Part shown: positions 8,786 through 19,120 of the stretch, in pieces
Layout: each line of letters opens with the position of its first letter
How positions within the stretch are numbered: the stretch's first letter is position 1
Assembly (NCBI GenBank): GCA_963576735.1
Contig: CAUYWD010000116.1
Coordinates: 1-64,000, forward strand
Direction: 5' to 3'
Source of the DNA: Bedellia somnulentella
Taxonomy: Eukaryota; Arthropoda; Insecta; Lepidoptera; Bedelliidae
Length of the DNA: 64,000 nt
Translations under genes and position numbers: made by a program
Notes under the pieces: model-generated
Database searches by the model: none
Told to the model about the DNA's origin: nothing
The model's input: the letters and a program-made list of their open reading frames with translations, nothing else

Positions 8786-11700
8786 GCCATCCGGTTTCTC
8801 CAAACAAATCTGAACCACTGTGCCTGCGCTCAGGATCTCTTCCTGCAGAGTATGGCGGAGTGGTCCATAAGGGTTGGCATCGTCTCGGAGCCGTACTTCG
8901 TTCCGTCGGGGGATAAGTGGGTGTCGGACTTGGATAATTTGGCGGCCATCTGCATTTCGGGTGTTGCTGGCTTGTCTTTCAGCGATGTGACTCGAGGTCA
9001 CGGATTTGTTGCGGCTTCGGTGGACGAGGAAGTCATAATATCGATGTACTTCTCCCCGAACCGTCCGCTTGCTGACCTCGAGGTCTTGCTAGGTGAGATG
9101 GAGACAGTAGCTCTCCGTAGTCGCCCTCGTCGGGTGCTGATCGCCGGGGATTTTAATGCGAAGTCAGTCGCTTGGGGATCCCCGGCAGCTGATGCTAACG
9201 CATTCGGCGAGGCGGTTGTAGAATGGGCGACAGCGCTAGGTTTGTCCATCGCCAATAGGGGAACGACACCCACGTGTGTGCGTCGCAACGGGAGTTCAAT
9301 CGTCGATCTGACTTTTGCTACTCCCGACCTCTGGGCCCTGATTAAGGGCTGGAGGGTAATCACGGATGTGGAGACACACTCGGATCATCGTTACATCCGT
9401 TTCGATGTCTCCACGGCCCGTCAGGCCGCCGCGTCACGCGGCCCGTCGACAAATGGGGGACCAAGATGGGCCCTTATGTAAACTGGACAAAGAGCTCATG
9501 ACCGAAGCTGCAATAGTCCAGTCATGGGCTAGAAGTCCAGGACGGGTCGCCGATTTGAGCGAGGAGGTGACGTGGTTTCGTGATGCCCTCACAGAGATCT
9601 GCGACGCATCGATGCCCCGTGCGGGCCCTGCGGCTCCGAGACGAAGGGTGTACTGGTGGAACGCTGACATCGCGCAGTTGCGCGTAGCGTGCATCGCGGC
9701 GAAGCGCCGGTACACCCGGCATAGAAGAAGGGCTCACCGGGATCAAGCCGAGGAGGACCGTCTCTACGACCAGCTTCGCGAGGCAAAGCGTGCCCTAAAA
9801 GACGCAGTATTTGGGGCTAAAATTGCCTCTAGGAAGGAAATGCTGGAGTCACTTAACGACGATCCATGGGGGCGGCCGTACAGGCTGGCGAGACAAAGAC
9901 TTCGTCCCTGGGCGCCCCCCTTGACAAGTAGTCTCCAGCCAACGGTCGTGGAAAACGTGGTCGCGACCCTGTTCCCGGTGAGAGCGGAACATCCCGCCCC
10001 AGTTATGGGTGGATATTAAGCAGCTGCGGAGGCCGACGAGGTAGTGCCGGAGGTCACCGAGCCAGAGTTGGCGGTGGCAGTAAAGAGCCTTCAGGCAAAA
10101 AAGACTGTTCCGGGTTTAGATGGTATCCCGGGCCAGGCCTGGGTGGTGGCGCTGAAGCCCTTCCTTTCTGAAAGGTTATGTAACCTGTTCTCCCTGTGCC
10201 TGGAAAGAGGAGTGTTTCCTGAGCCTTGGAGAACGGGTAAATTGGTGTTACTACGCAAGGAGGGGCGCCCCGCCGACTCAATTGAGCCATCGGCGTTCCG
10301 GCCTATCGTTCTGCTCGATGAGGTGGGAAAGCTTTTGGAGCGGATAGTGTCTTCCGGCATCGTCGGGCATTTGGAGGAGACTGGTCCGAACTTATCGGAC
10401 CAGCAATTCGGCTTCCGCGGCTGCCGCTCAGCGATTGATGCGGTGCAATGCGTCCGCGATATAGCGGACGAGGCGGTCTCTCAGGGCGAGGTGGTGCTGG
10501 CAACCTCTTTGGACATAAAGAATGCCTTCAACACCTTGCCCTATTCGTGTATAAGGGAGGCACTCATATATCACCAGGTGCCTCCCTACCTGAGGGAAGT
10601 TCTCGAGTCGTACCTCTCGAACCGGCAAATTACATATCCGGGTCGGGAGGGGTGGTGCCGTCGCGAAGTAACTTGCGGTGTTCCGCAGGGGTCGGTATTG
10701 GGCCCGCTTCTGTGGAACATCGGGTACGATTGGGTCCTGCGCGGCGCCACGCTCTGGGGTGTTAAGGTTGTCTGTTACGCCGATGACACCCTAGTTACGG
10801 CTCGGGGGAAAACGTTTCGAGAGGCCGCCATCCGGGCCACGGCTGGCGTGGCCCAAGTGGTGCACCGCATCAAGCTGTTGGGCTTAGAAGTGGCCCTAAA
10901 TAAATCCGAGGCCATGTGGTTCCACGGGCCTCGGAACCGCCCGCCGGTGGACTCCGCCATTGTAGTGGGTGGGGTTAAGATTGCCGTCGAGACAACACTT
11001 CATTATTTGGGTCTCATTCTCGACGGCCGTTGGACCTTTCGCGCCCACTTCGAGCGCCTGGGGCCAAGATTGATAGTAGCAGCAGCGGCACTATGCAAGT
11101 TGTTGCCAAACCTGGGGGGCCCCAGGTCAGGATGCAGGCAGCTTTACATGGGAGTCGTGCGGTCGATGGCCATGTACGGCTCCCCAATCTGGGCGGACAC
11201 CCTGGATGGGCCAAACGCAGCGCTTCTACATGCGCCGCAAAGGCTCATGGCCACCAGGGTGTCGAGAGGCTATCGAACAGTCTCACGTGAGGCTGCCTGC
11301 TTAATGGCGGGGTCTATGCCGTGGGACCTAGACGCGAAAGTCCTCGCGTCGACGTTCCACTGGCGGAAGGAACGGCGGGCTCAGGGTCACTGGCCCACGC
11401 AGAGGGAGACGGCTGCCTACCGCTTGGAGGTAGAGACGGCTGCCCGCGAGGCTTGGGCGCTAAGGCTTGCTGTGCCTAGCGCCGGGCATAGGACGGTGGA
11501 GGCAATTCTCCCCGTCTTCGAGCGGTGGTTGCAGCGGGGACACGGAACTCTCAGTTTCCGGCTTACGCAGATACTGACAGGGCATGGCTGTTTTGGTAGG
11601 TATCTGTGGAGGCTGGGCAGGGAGCAGTCTGCCCGTTGCCATCACTGCGCGGTGTGTCCGGAGGACACGGCTCAGCACACCTTGGAGGTGTGCCCGGCTT

Positions 11701-11912
11701 GGTCTCGCGAGAGGGCGATTCTCCAAGCGGAGATCGGCCCCGATTTGTCGTTAGGGGCCGTTGTGGCGGCCATGGTCGATAACACTTCTGCGTGGGCTGC
11801 GGTGGCCTCCTTCTGCGAGACAGTCATGCTTGCAAAGGAGGCCGCCGAAAGAGAGAGGGAGGTTGCGGACCCGGGTCGTAGAAGGGTCCGCCGCCGCGGT
11901 ATGCGACGCTAG
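8783..11912 (+). pseudogene. SART-like ORF2: endonuclease, RT, C-terminal zinc knuckle; frameshift and nonsense
   Basis: Starts MAIRFLQTNLNHC at the UAAUG. Domains in order: AP-type endonuclease (VLIAGDFNAKSVAWG, SDHRYI), linker NDPWGRPYR, RT with LDGIPGQAWV, SLDIKNAFNTLP (motif A), GVPQGSVLGPLLWN, CYADDTLV (catalytic YADD) and YLGLILDGRW, then a cysteine/histidine knuckle CHHCAVCPEDTAQHTLEVC near 11650 and a basic C-terminus. Two lesions: a one-base shift near 9475 (after PRWAL) and an in-frame TAA at 10017-10019. The RT part from 10044 to 11912 is open for 622 codons with all catalytic residues visible. Target-primed reverse transcription at TTAGG is the family role. Confidence 0.9.
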
Positions 11913-12314
11913 TACCGCGGCCCAAGGGGGTCCTAAGGGACCATAAAACCCTACTAGTGTGGTCACTAATCCGCCTAGTGGGGTTTCAGAGGCAGGGGGT
12001 GCTCAGAGTGAGGGTTCTGGGTGCCCATCAACACCTGTCTCGAGAAGGTCGGGGACTCAGGGTGGCCTGTGTCTCTGAACCGGAAGAGGGCATAAAGGAG
12101 GGGCTTTGACTTACCCGTCCCAAGAAGTACGCCGAAAGGCGTGGTGCGCGGGACCAACGGTAGACTTCCTGGGGTGCTTCCCGTTGGTCCCGCCCAAATG
12201 CACCTGAGATGGCCACCCGTGGGGTTTTAGTCAGTAGAAGTCTGACATATCCCCGTCGCACCCTCATGCGGTGAGGAATCCATGAGGATTTCCCCACGTA
12301 AAAAAAATAAAAAA
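11913..12314 (+). other. 3' UTR and poly(A) of SART-like copy 2
   Basis: GC-rich 3' UTR; the last 90 bp (GTGGGGTTTTAGTCAGTAG... to CCCCACGT) are shared with the fragment ending at 6088, so the 3' end recognised by the RT is conserved. The tail is 7 A, T, 6-8 A, followed by telomeric repeat. Confidence 0.8.
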
Positions 12315-12346
12315 GGTTAGGTTAGGTTAGGTTTTTTTTTTTTTTT
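12315..12346. repeat. (TTAGG)n followed by poly(T): junction with an opposite-strand element
   Basis: GGTTAGGTTAGGTTAGG (three to four units) passes straight into about 15 T. Read on the minus strand this is a poly(A) tail followed by CCTAACC, the 3' junction expected for a TRAS-type insertion. The sequence beyond (GTGAAACCCCCG...) would be the 3' UTR of that element. Confidence 0.75.
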
Positions 12347-13066
12347 GTGAAACCCCCGTTTGGGAGGTTTCGAACGTACTTTTCCCGCTTCATGGTTCAA
12401 GCGGACTTTGTTAAGCAGTATTTATTTAAGGTTTATTTTTAAGTTACATTATGGTGGCTTAGCCACAAACATACATATTTTATGGTCTATCTCTGATCTT
12501 TTAACATTTATATACTATTAAATCTTTATACATATTTTATAGTCTATTACTTATTCATTTTTATTCATATACTATGGAACCTTAGATAAATACTTTTGCT
12601 TTCGATTGCAGATTTTTTATCAATATTCAAACGAATAACTTGAAATTTATAAATGATTCATATTGATTGTTTATTATATAGTTATTTTAATATACAGTTG
12701 TTCATCATATTTTATAAATTTATGCATGATTACGTATTAGTTGTTTCAATATAAAATGGTTTATAATATTATATAAATTTATACATTATTACATGTTGCT
12801 TGTTCAAATATACAGTTGTTCAGGTATACAGTTGTTAATCATATTATATAAGTTTGTACATGATAAAATATTGGTAGTTGAAATATAACGTTGTTTATTA
12901 CATTATTATATTATTGTTTCAGAAAGAGGTTGCTCAGATCTTATTTTATTTATCATTATAATTCATTATTTTTATTCTTATTATTTTTTATTTTTATAGA
13001 TATATGTATATATATTCACTTATTTATATATATTTTTTTATTTATTATTATTATTGGGTATGACAT
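12347..13066. other. AT-rich non-coding stretch
   Basis: No gene seen. The first about 70 bp (to 12420) are GC-balanced and may be the 3' end of a minus-strand TRAS-orientation element. The rest is over 75% A+T, with a minisatellite at 12689-12920. It could be the 3' UTR of the RT element at 13067-15880, but nothing in the sequence proves continuity. Confidence 0.5.
12689..12920. repeat. Degenerate ~59-bp AT-rich minisatellite
   Basis: Units starting AATATACAGTTGTTCATCAT at 12689, AATATAAAATGGTTTATAAT at 12748, AATATACAGTTGTTCAGG at 12807 and AATATAACGTTGTTTATTAC near 12881 share the order ATTATATAAATTTATRCAT...TTGTTTCA. The third unit is longer by an internal repeat of TATACAGTTGTT. Confidence 0.6.
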
Positions 13067-15880
13067 TTAGTTCCTCGCCTCTCCCATGGCCGAAAAAGAA
13101 AATATAAATTTTAAAGGTTCGTGAAGTACCTTGTAAAACCTCCCATGCAGCTCCTTCTCTTTCCATACGGACTCCCGATCAGAGGTGCTAAGTACCTCCG
13201 GGGTTCGCCAATCCTGTGAGGCCAACGATAAGGGAGTCAGTCCTTTATCACTAGTGACCACCTCTCCCCGAATACTATCATCCGTCATCGTCAAAAAATA
13301 GTTTCTGAGGTTGCATACCTCGCGGTTGTGCATGTTTTTGGCACTCAAGAGGCCTCGACCACCACACTTCCGCGAGATATACAATCTCATAACCGACGAC
13401 CTCGGATGATGCATTCGATGAGAGGTCATCATCGTGCGGACTCGTCTGTCCAGAGCGTCGAGTTCGGTCTGAGTCCATCTGAGCACGCCAAATGTGTACA
13501 TCAGTACAGGCATGACCCTGGAGTTAATGGCTCGGATCTTATTAACGCCTGACAAGTAGCTATTAAGCACACTTTTCAGGCGTTCATAAAACTCCTCGCA
13601 AACACCCTGTTTCACGTCTGCCACCTTCACACCGATGGTTTGTGACATGCCCAGATACCGGTATGTTTCAGCCTCGGAGAGTGCCCTCAAATGATTGGTG
13701 CCGACATCGACACCATCAGAGTGCACGACATGCCCCCTCTCAACATGGATGACCGCACACTTATCGACCCCGAGCTCCATCTTGACGGAACCACTGAAAT
13801 CGTTAGTGATCGTCAGTAGCTCCGCCAATCTGTCAGCCGTGGGGGCGTAAAGCTTCAGGTCATCCATGTAAAGGAGATGAGGCAAGCGTGGTCCACCTCT
13901 CCGAAACTGAAAGCCTGTCCCCGAATTCTCCAAGAGTGTGCTTAGAGGATTCAGGGCCAAGCAAAACCAAACTGGACTCAGGCAATCGCCCTGGAAAATC
14001 CCTCGCCTTATATCAATTTGGTCATCCGCGTCCGTCATCCGCTGACCGTCTAAACTCAGGATCGTTCTCCAGCACCCCATACACTGCCCGAGGAAGTGTC
14101 GAACTGTACTATCAATTTTGTACAGCTCAAGGACCCTCATGAGCCATGTATGAGGTACCGAATCGAACGCCTTCCTGTAGTCTATCCAGCCAGCGGAGAA
14201 GTTCCGACGGTTGCGTTTGACCAGTTGGCCTACGACTGCGTCGATGAGGAGCAGCTCCTTGCTACCGCGACTACCGCCCCTACATCCGTTCTGAGCTCCA
14301 GAGATCACATTGTTATCAACAATGTGTTGAGTAATCTTGGAGCTCAGAACGAATGTCAAGGTCTTGTAAATTGTACAAAGACAAGTAATGGGGCGGTATT
14401 GTGATGGATCCGCGGTAGCATCGCTCTTTGGAGCTAAATGAGTGACCCCAGTAGTTAAGAAGTTCGGGAGCGTCCTACTCTCGAGGGCGCTTTGGAACTG
14501 ACGGGCGAGAGTAGCGTGACAGCGCGTGAACCCCTTCAACCAGTAATGGTGCAATCCGTCCGGCCCCGGACTTTTCCAGTTCGGAGCCTTACGGATCGCA
14601 GCCACCACATCGTCCTCGGATATGTTGACGGGGTTCATGGGCGCTATGGGCTCGCACGCTCCCTCGACCGCCTCGAACCATCGGCCCTCTTCGTGATCAA
14701 CAGGCAGCGACCAAAGCCCACGCCAAAAGGCAACTACATCTGCTTTTTCCGGTCGCTGACCTGTCGTAACCACGTCGGGACGTCCCAAAGTTCTGTAGAA
14801 CTTCTTCTGGTCACTCATGAAGAGACGATTCTGTTGGTACCTCTTTACCCTTTCAGAATATCGCCTTATTCGCTTACCCCAAGCAGCGATCTTCTGCTTC
14901 AGATCATCGATGCGCTCCACCAGTCTACAGGCAAACTCCGGTGAGTTGTCAAAGACATTCTCACCAGGGAATGCCTCCCTGACGAAGCGCACCACCCTCG
15001 GCCTATTGTTGCCTGATCTGAAGCTGGTCAGTTTGCCGATGAGGACCCTGGCCCTTGTGATACGGCTTTCAATCCGCCTCATCCAGGCTGGTCTAGTTCT
15101 AATCCTGGGACTAGTACTGCCAGCCTGACGGGAGCCACCAACTCTTGTTGGCGGCATCCTGACGCCGACTAATTGACAAACTGTCATTGCGGCGCCAAAG
15201 AGAATTGAACCCGTATCCCAAAGGTCCATGCTGCTCTCTAAAAATGAGGGCAGCATGTTATTGACGGCCTCAACGACATCCCGAACCTTGATGCTGAGAG
15301 GAACTCGGGGCAGCCTTGGCCTCCTTTCGAGAGGCACTTGGCGATATTCCAGGATCGTCTCTTCGAGTGCGCTCCTCACCAAATCCAAATCCAGGGAGAC
15401 TGTTTCCCAATCGCTTTCCGCACCACCCACATCCGGCAGGTTAACAATTGGCTCCCTCCGTACTTCCCGTTCAGGGACTGGAGGGAGAACCTGCAAAGGT
15501 GGCTCTTCGTCTAGCGGGGGAACAGCCTCGCGTCGCAATTGTTCGAGTTCGGTAGTGCTAAAAAGTTCTGAGCGCTGTATGTACCGAACTCGATCCGCCA
15601 GGTTTTGTTCTGTGACGGTCAAATTGGGCTCCAGCCGCAGAAATTCGCGGTACATTGCTGCCCGATAACCCGTCCGTCCAGTTCTCGAACCCGAGGCCCT
15701 AAGATAGGCCCGCATGGCATTCCTATTCATATCGACCGTCCATGCCATGCGGCGCCTAGCTCCACCAGCGGCGGGCACCGACTGCTGGGACTGAGTTGCC
15801 CCAGTCCCAACCGATGCCAAGCCATCTGGTGGCTTTATTATTATTATTTTTATTTTTTTTTGATCTTTTAAATTATGCAA
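13067..15880 (-). CDS. Non-LTR reverse transcriptase, 937-codon uninterrupted ORF, C-terminus apparently truncated
   Basis: The 5' 40 codons translate an A/T-rich tract, so the likely start is MAWTVDMNRN at about 15748. The N-terminal third is arginine-rich without an AP endonuclease. RT motifs follow: SPGPDGLHHYWLKGF, YRPITCLCTIYK, WIDYRKAFDSVPH (motif A), RRGIFQGDCLSPVWFCL, LLYMDDLKLYA (catalytic MDD) and TYRYLGMS. The C-terminal part (RMHHPRSSVMRLYISRKCGGRG, LHGRFYKVL) resembles a family often annotated as R2-like, but the reading then passes into KFIFSFSAMGEARN and stops. I would expect a further cysteine-rich segment there. Clade assignment (R2/CRE/NeSL group) is inference. It lies downstream of the orphan Gag-like ORF1 on the same strand. 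Confidence 0.7.
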   Translation of the reverse strand: MHNLKDQKKIKIIIIKPPDGLASVGTGATQSQQSVPAAGGARRRMAWTVDMNRNAMRAYLRASGSRTGRTGYRAAMYREFLRLEPNLTVTEQNLADRVRYIQRSELFSTTELEQLRREAVPPLDEEPPLQVLPPVPEREVRREPIVNLPDVGGAESDWETVSLDLDLVRSALEETILEYRQVPLERRPRLPRVPLSIKVRDVVEAVNNMLPSFLESSMDLWDTGSILFGAAMTVCQLVGVRMPPTRVGGSRQAGSTSPRIRTRPAWMRRIESRITRARVLIGKLTSFRSGNNRPRVVRFVREAFPGENVFDNSPEFACRLVERIDDLKQKIAAWGKRIRRYSERVKRYQQNRLFMSDQKKFYRTLGRPDVVTTGQRPEKADVVAFWRGLWSLPVDHEEGRWFEAVEGACEPIAPMNPVNISEDDVVAAIRKAPNWKSPGPDGLHHYWLKGFTRCHATLARQFQSALESRTLPNFLTTGVTHLAPKSDATADPSQYRPITCLCTIYKTLTFVLSSKITQHIVDNNVISGAQNGCRGGSRGSKELLLIDAVVGQLVKRNRRNFSAGWIDYRKAFDSVPHTWLMRVLELYKIDSTVRHFLGQCMGCWRTILSLDGQRMTDADDQIDIRRGIFQGDCLSPVWFCLALNPLSTLLENSGTGFQFRRGGPRLPHLLYMDDLKLYAPTADRLAELLTITNDFSGSVKMELGVDKCAVIHVERGHVVHSDGVDVGTNHLRALSEAETYRYLGMSQTIGVKVADVKQGVCEEFYERLKSVLNSYLSGVNKIRAINSRVMPVLMYTFGVLRWTQTELDALDRRVRTMMTSHRMHHPRSSVMRLYISRKCGGRGLLSAKNMHNREVCNLRNYFLTMTDDSIRGEVVTSDKGLTPLSLASQDWRTPEVLSTSDRESVWKEKELHGRFYKVLHEPLKFIFSFSAMGEARN

Positions 15881-15969
15881 CCCTTAATTTTACAATTATT
15901 CGACTTAAGTTAGATAATATATGTTTTAGATAAAGAACAGTAATAATATCACCCATGTTAACCATCTAT
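15881..15969 (-). other. Junction between Gag-like ORF1 and the RT ORF
   Basis: About 90 bp of AT-rich DNA ending, on the minus strand, in an A8 T A5 (TAA)n tract at 15835-15860, which looks like a retrotransposon tail. This suggests the Gag-like ORF1 and the RT ORF belong to different elements placed end to end. Confidence 0.5.
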
Positions 15970-17581
15970 CTATGTACAGTAGTCCACTGCGGAGCGCGCT
16001 ATCGCGTCCCATTTCCTGCGAATGGGGCATCTATTGTCGAAAGTGTTGTGGTCTGTTCGTGCCAATTTTGATAACTTGCAGTTACGGCATTCAGGGACCG
16101 TTCTCGCGAGCCATTGCTCACACTGCGAACGTTGGTGCGCACCGCCGCAGTGGGAACACAGGTCTTCCGTCTCTTTGCAGTGCCTGCGCCCGTGACCGAA
16201 ACCCAAACATTTGGTACACTGTATTAGTGGGGATTGGTCGGCCAAGTGTACCAGTTGGAGGGGGAGGTATACTTCTCCTGCTTCTTCAAGTATGGTCCAC
16301 ATAGGTGGAAACACTGACAGGACCACATGACAGAGCTCGGGGTTTTTCGTTTTCTTCCGGTATTTGACTGTGGCAGTGCGTTCTTCTTTGGGTAAACAAT
16401 ATTCTTTCCAAATCTCGTTGTTATAGTCACCAACGATGGCGTCAATTATTTCTTCGTCCGTTGTTTCGCTCCGAACCTCCTTCAGGATGATTTGTGGGTC
16501 CTTGTTTGCGGCCTTTTCGACTTTCAGAGTCTTATCTTCCTGTATTATCTCTTTTAGTCTTTCGGTTCTGTCCTTCGAGCAGGTACTAAGAATGACCTTC
16601 TGGTCTATGACGTACTCGGTCGACTTTAAGGTTATTCTTGAGACAGTTAAGGTTGGTTCGGATTTTACTCATTATTTGGCTGCATGTCTCTTGGCCTGAG
16701 TGGGATGTTATCACGAGAGAGTGCATGGTGTCTGGTCTGAAATCTTTCGAACATTCGGGTTCTTCAAGAGGCTCATAAGGCGCCGCCAACGCCTGTGCAT
16801 ACGTTAGCGGCCCAGCAGTTTTGAGATCGCCTACCGCTTTCTTCACTTCGCTGACTTCCTCTGAAACAGCTGCAATCTTCAGGGCAATCCCATCAATGCT
16901 GCTAGTCAGAGTGTCTGAAGACTGTGTACTACTAGGCTGATGCCCAGCAGTTTTGAGATCGCCTACTGCTTTCTTCACTTCGCTGACTTCCTCTGAAACA
17001 GCTGCAATCTTCAGGGTAATCCCTTCAATGCTGCTAGTCAGAGTGTCTGAAGACTGTGTACTATTAGGCTGATTCACAGCATCAGACAGAGTCCTGACCG
17101 AAGCTCGCAGGTCCTCCATCATAGCCCTTTGGTCCTCCATCTGGACCCTCTGGTCCTTATTACTGCCCTGAGCTGCCAAGTTAATGACACTTGTTCGAAG
17201 GGTGTCGAAAGAGTCGACGATGGGTGTGATTGCTTCTGGCAGGTTAAGGGTGTTGATGGTCTCCAGCCCATCCAAAATTTTCTGCCTTTCCTTCAGCAGC
17301 GCTTCATTGTGTGATATTTTCTGCTTTGCATTCAGGAGGAGCAAATCACTTCGAGACTGGGACAGGTCCATTACTATGTCGTATAGGCCATGTATGCAAA
17401 TTTGCACAGAAGATTTGATGGTAGTTTTCAGGTTACCAGATTCTTTCAAATCGGCCATTGCCTTTGAAAGCAACGTTCTTGCCTTTGCGGCACTGCCATC
17501 AAGCTTGCTGTCTCTGGCTGTTATGGACGTCTCCAATTTCTCTATCGGAATGTCGTCGATGAATTTGCTGGATTTTGCCAT
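15970..17581 (-). pseudogene. Gag-like ORF1 of a non-LTR retrotransposon, one frameshift, no matching ORF2
   Basis: From MAKSSKFIDD at 17581 the first 331 codons hold a coiled-coil-like region with a 44-residue tandem repeat. It then enters the conserved Gag core (SLVITSHSGQETCSQIMSKI), where the frame breaks at about 16610. The continuation in the next frame runs KVILSTCSKDRTERLK... to 15970 and contains zinc motifs CTKCLGFGHGRRHC, CSHCGGAHQRSQC and CRNC, ending AIARSAVDYCT. This is the usual two-part layout of insect I/Jockey/R1-group Gag proteins. The expected endonuclease-RT ORF2 is absent downstream; an unrelated RT ORF begins 90 bp on. Confidence 0.75.
16811..17074. repeat. 132-bp in-frame tandem repeat in the Gag-like ORF1
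   Basis: Two copies, 16811-16942 and 16943-17074, encoding a 44-residue unit with QSSDTLTSSI-GI-LKIAA and VSEVKKAVGDLKTAG. Only a handful of differences are visible (for example Glu/Asp and Thr/Ala), so the frame is kept and the duplication is fairly recent. Confidence 0.9.
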
Positions 17582-17658
17582 TTCGTATCCTAGATTATAA
17601 TTATCCTAAATAATAGTAAGAAAAATTTATTATATAATTTTGTAGAGTTAATAAAATT

Positions 17659-19105
17659 TTGCTCTATGTACCTTTTGAGGTCTCCAGAGGACGGTATTCG
17701 CGTGAATTAAGATTAAATGATGCAAAAAAAAATTGCGTTAAAAAAGATGCAATGATGGAATTAAAAAAGTTCGAAGGTAATATTAGAAATTGGTTACTTT
17801 TCTGTTACGAAAATAGACAAACTACAATATTTATCACAATTTATGGCACCAAACACCAAAGTCAAAGCATTCGTAGAAAGCTTTCCCCTAACACCTGAAA
17901 GTTACAATTTATGTCTCGCCGAACTAAAATCAAGGTATGCCAGAAAAGATGTACTTATTCAAATCTATGTTCGTGAACTACTAAGTTTGATACTCAGAAA
18001 AGATAAAAATGTTGATTTGACTAGTTTATACGATAATTTGAGCAGCCACTTACGATACTCTATATTCCTGTTGCCAATGGTGGAGTCTGCGTTGCCCTCA
18101 GAAATAATTAAAGCTTGGGAAAGAACACGATCTTCTAAGACCACCGATGACCTGACAAGCCTACTTGAGTTTGTAAAGAAAGAAGTCGAGAGTGATCAAA
18201 GAGTAACCTTAGCTAGTGAATTTAAGATTCAGTCCAGTTCATCGGAGCCAGCAGCAACCTGTCTTGCAGTTCACGATAACATGATAAATAAACGTGAAAT
18301 TAAATGTATATGGTGTGATAAGGCACACGCAAGCACAGAATGTTACAGGCTTGCAAAGATGACCATTGATGACAGAAAGGAGTTCCTGAAAAAGAAAAAG
18401 GCTTGTGCATTATGCCTCAAAACAGGTCACCACGCGAAGTTTTGCAAGAATTATATAAAGTGTTTTGTATGCGGTCAACGTCATTCTCCTGTTCTATGTT
18501 CTGGCATTTCAAGTACAAATATTAATGAAGTAGAGATGAAATCTATTTCAAGCTATTCACAAACATCCTTCACTACATTATTACAAACTGTCAATGTCAA
18601 CGTACGTTATGGCCAGCAAACAGTGACAGTAAGGGCATTACTTGACAGCGGTTCCCAACGTTCGTATATCAAGGAAGATGTTATAAGGAAACTACACGCA
18701 CAGCCTACTGCCACTGAAAGTCTGGGACATTCATTATTTGGAGGTAATACTGTATCATATAAAAAATACAATATTTACGATGTGAGTATTGAAAATATAG
18801 ATAAATCTTTTCAAATTAATATGTTGGTGTTAGGTCAGGCAGTAATTTGTACTAATGTTCCTCAAGTAAGTAACAATAATATGTCTATCTCGTTACTACT
18901 GGATAAACATAATATTCATCTGACAGACACGGAAGGTGAAAGTTCTGATAAAGATATAGGTCTTCTAATAGGAGCAGATTTTCTAGGACTTTTACTGACT
19001 AATAATATTGTTCAGTTAGGTGAAGGTTTAACAGCAATTAATACTAAACTGGGATGGACATTACAAGGGAAAATAAATGATACGTTAGTTAATACTAGTA
19101 ACTAA
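17659..19105 (+). pseudogene. BEL/Pao gag and protease fragment
   Basis: The first recognisable block is MELKKFEGNIRNWL (about 17755). After a shift and a short deletion near 17815 the frame continues DKLQYLSQFMAPNTKVKAFVESFPLTPESYN, typical of the DUF1759 Gag region of BEL/Pao. Zinc knuckles follow (CIWCDKAHASTEC, CALCLKTGHHAKFC, CFVCGQRHSPVLC), then an aspartyl protease with LLDSGSQRSYI and a later GADFLGLLL. Coding ends abruptly at LQGKINDTL inside a perfect palindrome (19070-19120), where a LINE fragment begins. A C-terminal BEL piece reappears at 20610. No LTR is recognised. Confidence 0.8.
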
Positions 19106-19120
19106 CGTATCATTTATTTT
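19070..19120. repeat. Perfect 21-bp inverted repeat (9-nt loop) at a TE/TE junction
   Basis: Left arm 19070-19090 begins AAAATAAATGATACGTTAG; right arm 19100-19120 is its exact complement; the loop is AATACTAGT. It sits where the BEL frame ends and the LINE begins. Confidence 0.95.

Larger units (their letters stand above)
6113..12314 (+). mobile_element. Full-length SART-like retrotransposon copy 2 in telomeric repeats
   Basis: A 6.2-kb plus-strand element with intact termini: (TTAGG)n then CCCCCACATGG at the 5' end, and a poly(A) with one T (12299-12314) followed by GGTTAGG at the 3' end. Order: 5' UTR, ORF1, overlapping ORF2, about 390 bp of 3' UTR. The size and UAAUG ORF coupling fit SART. 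It is dead as it stands: one frameshift plus a 44-bp duplication in ORF1, one frameshift plus one nonsense codon in ORF2. Confidence 0.9.
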
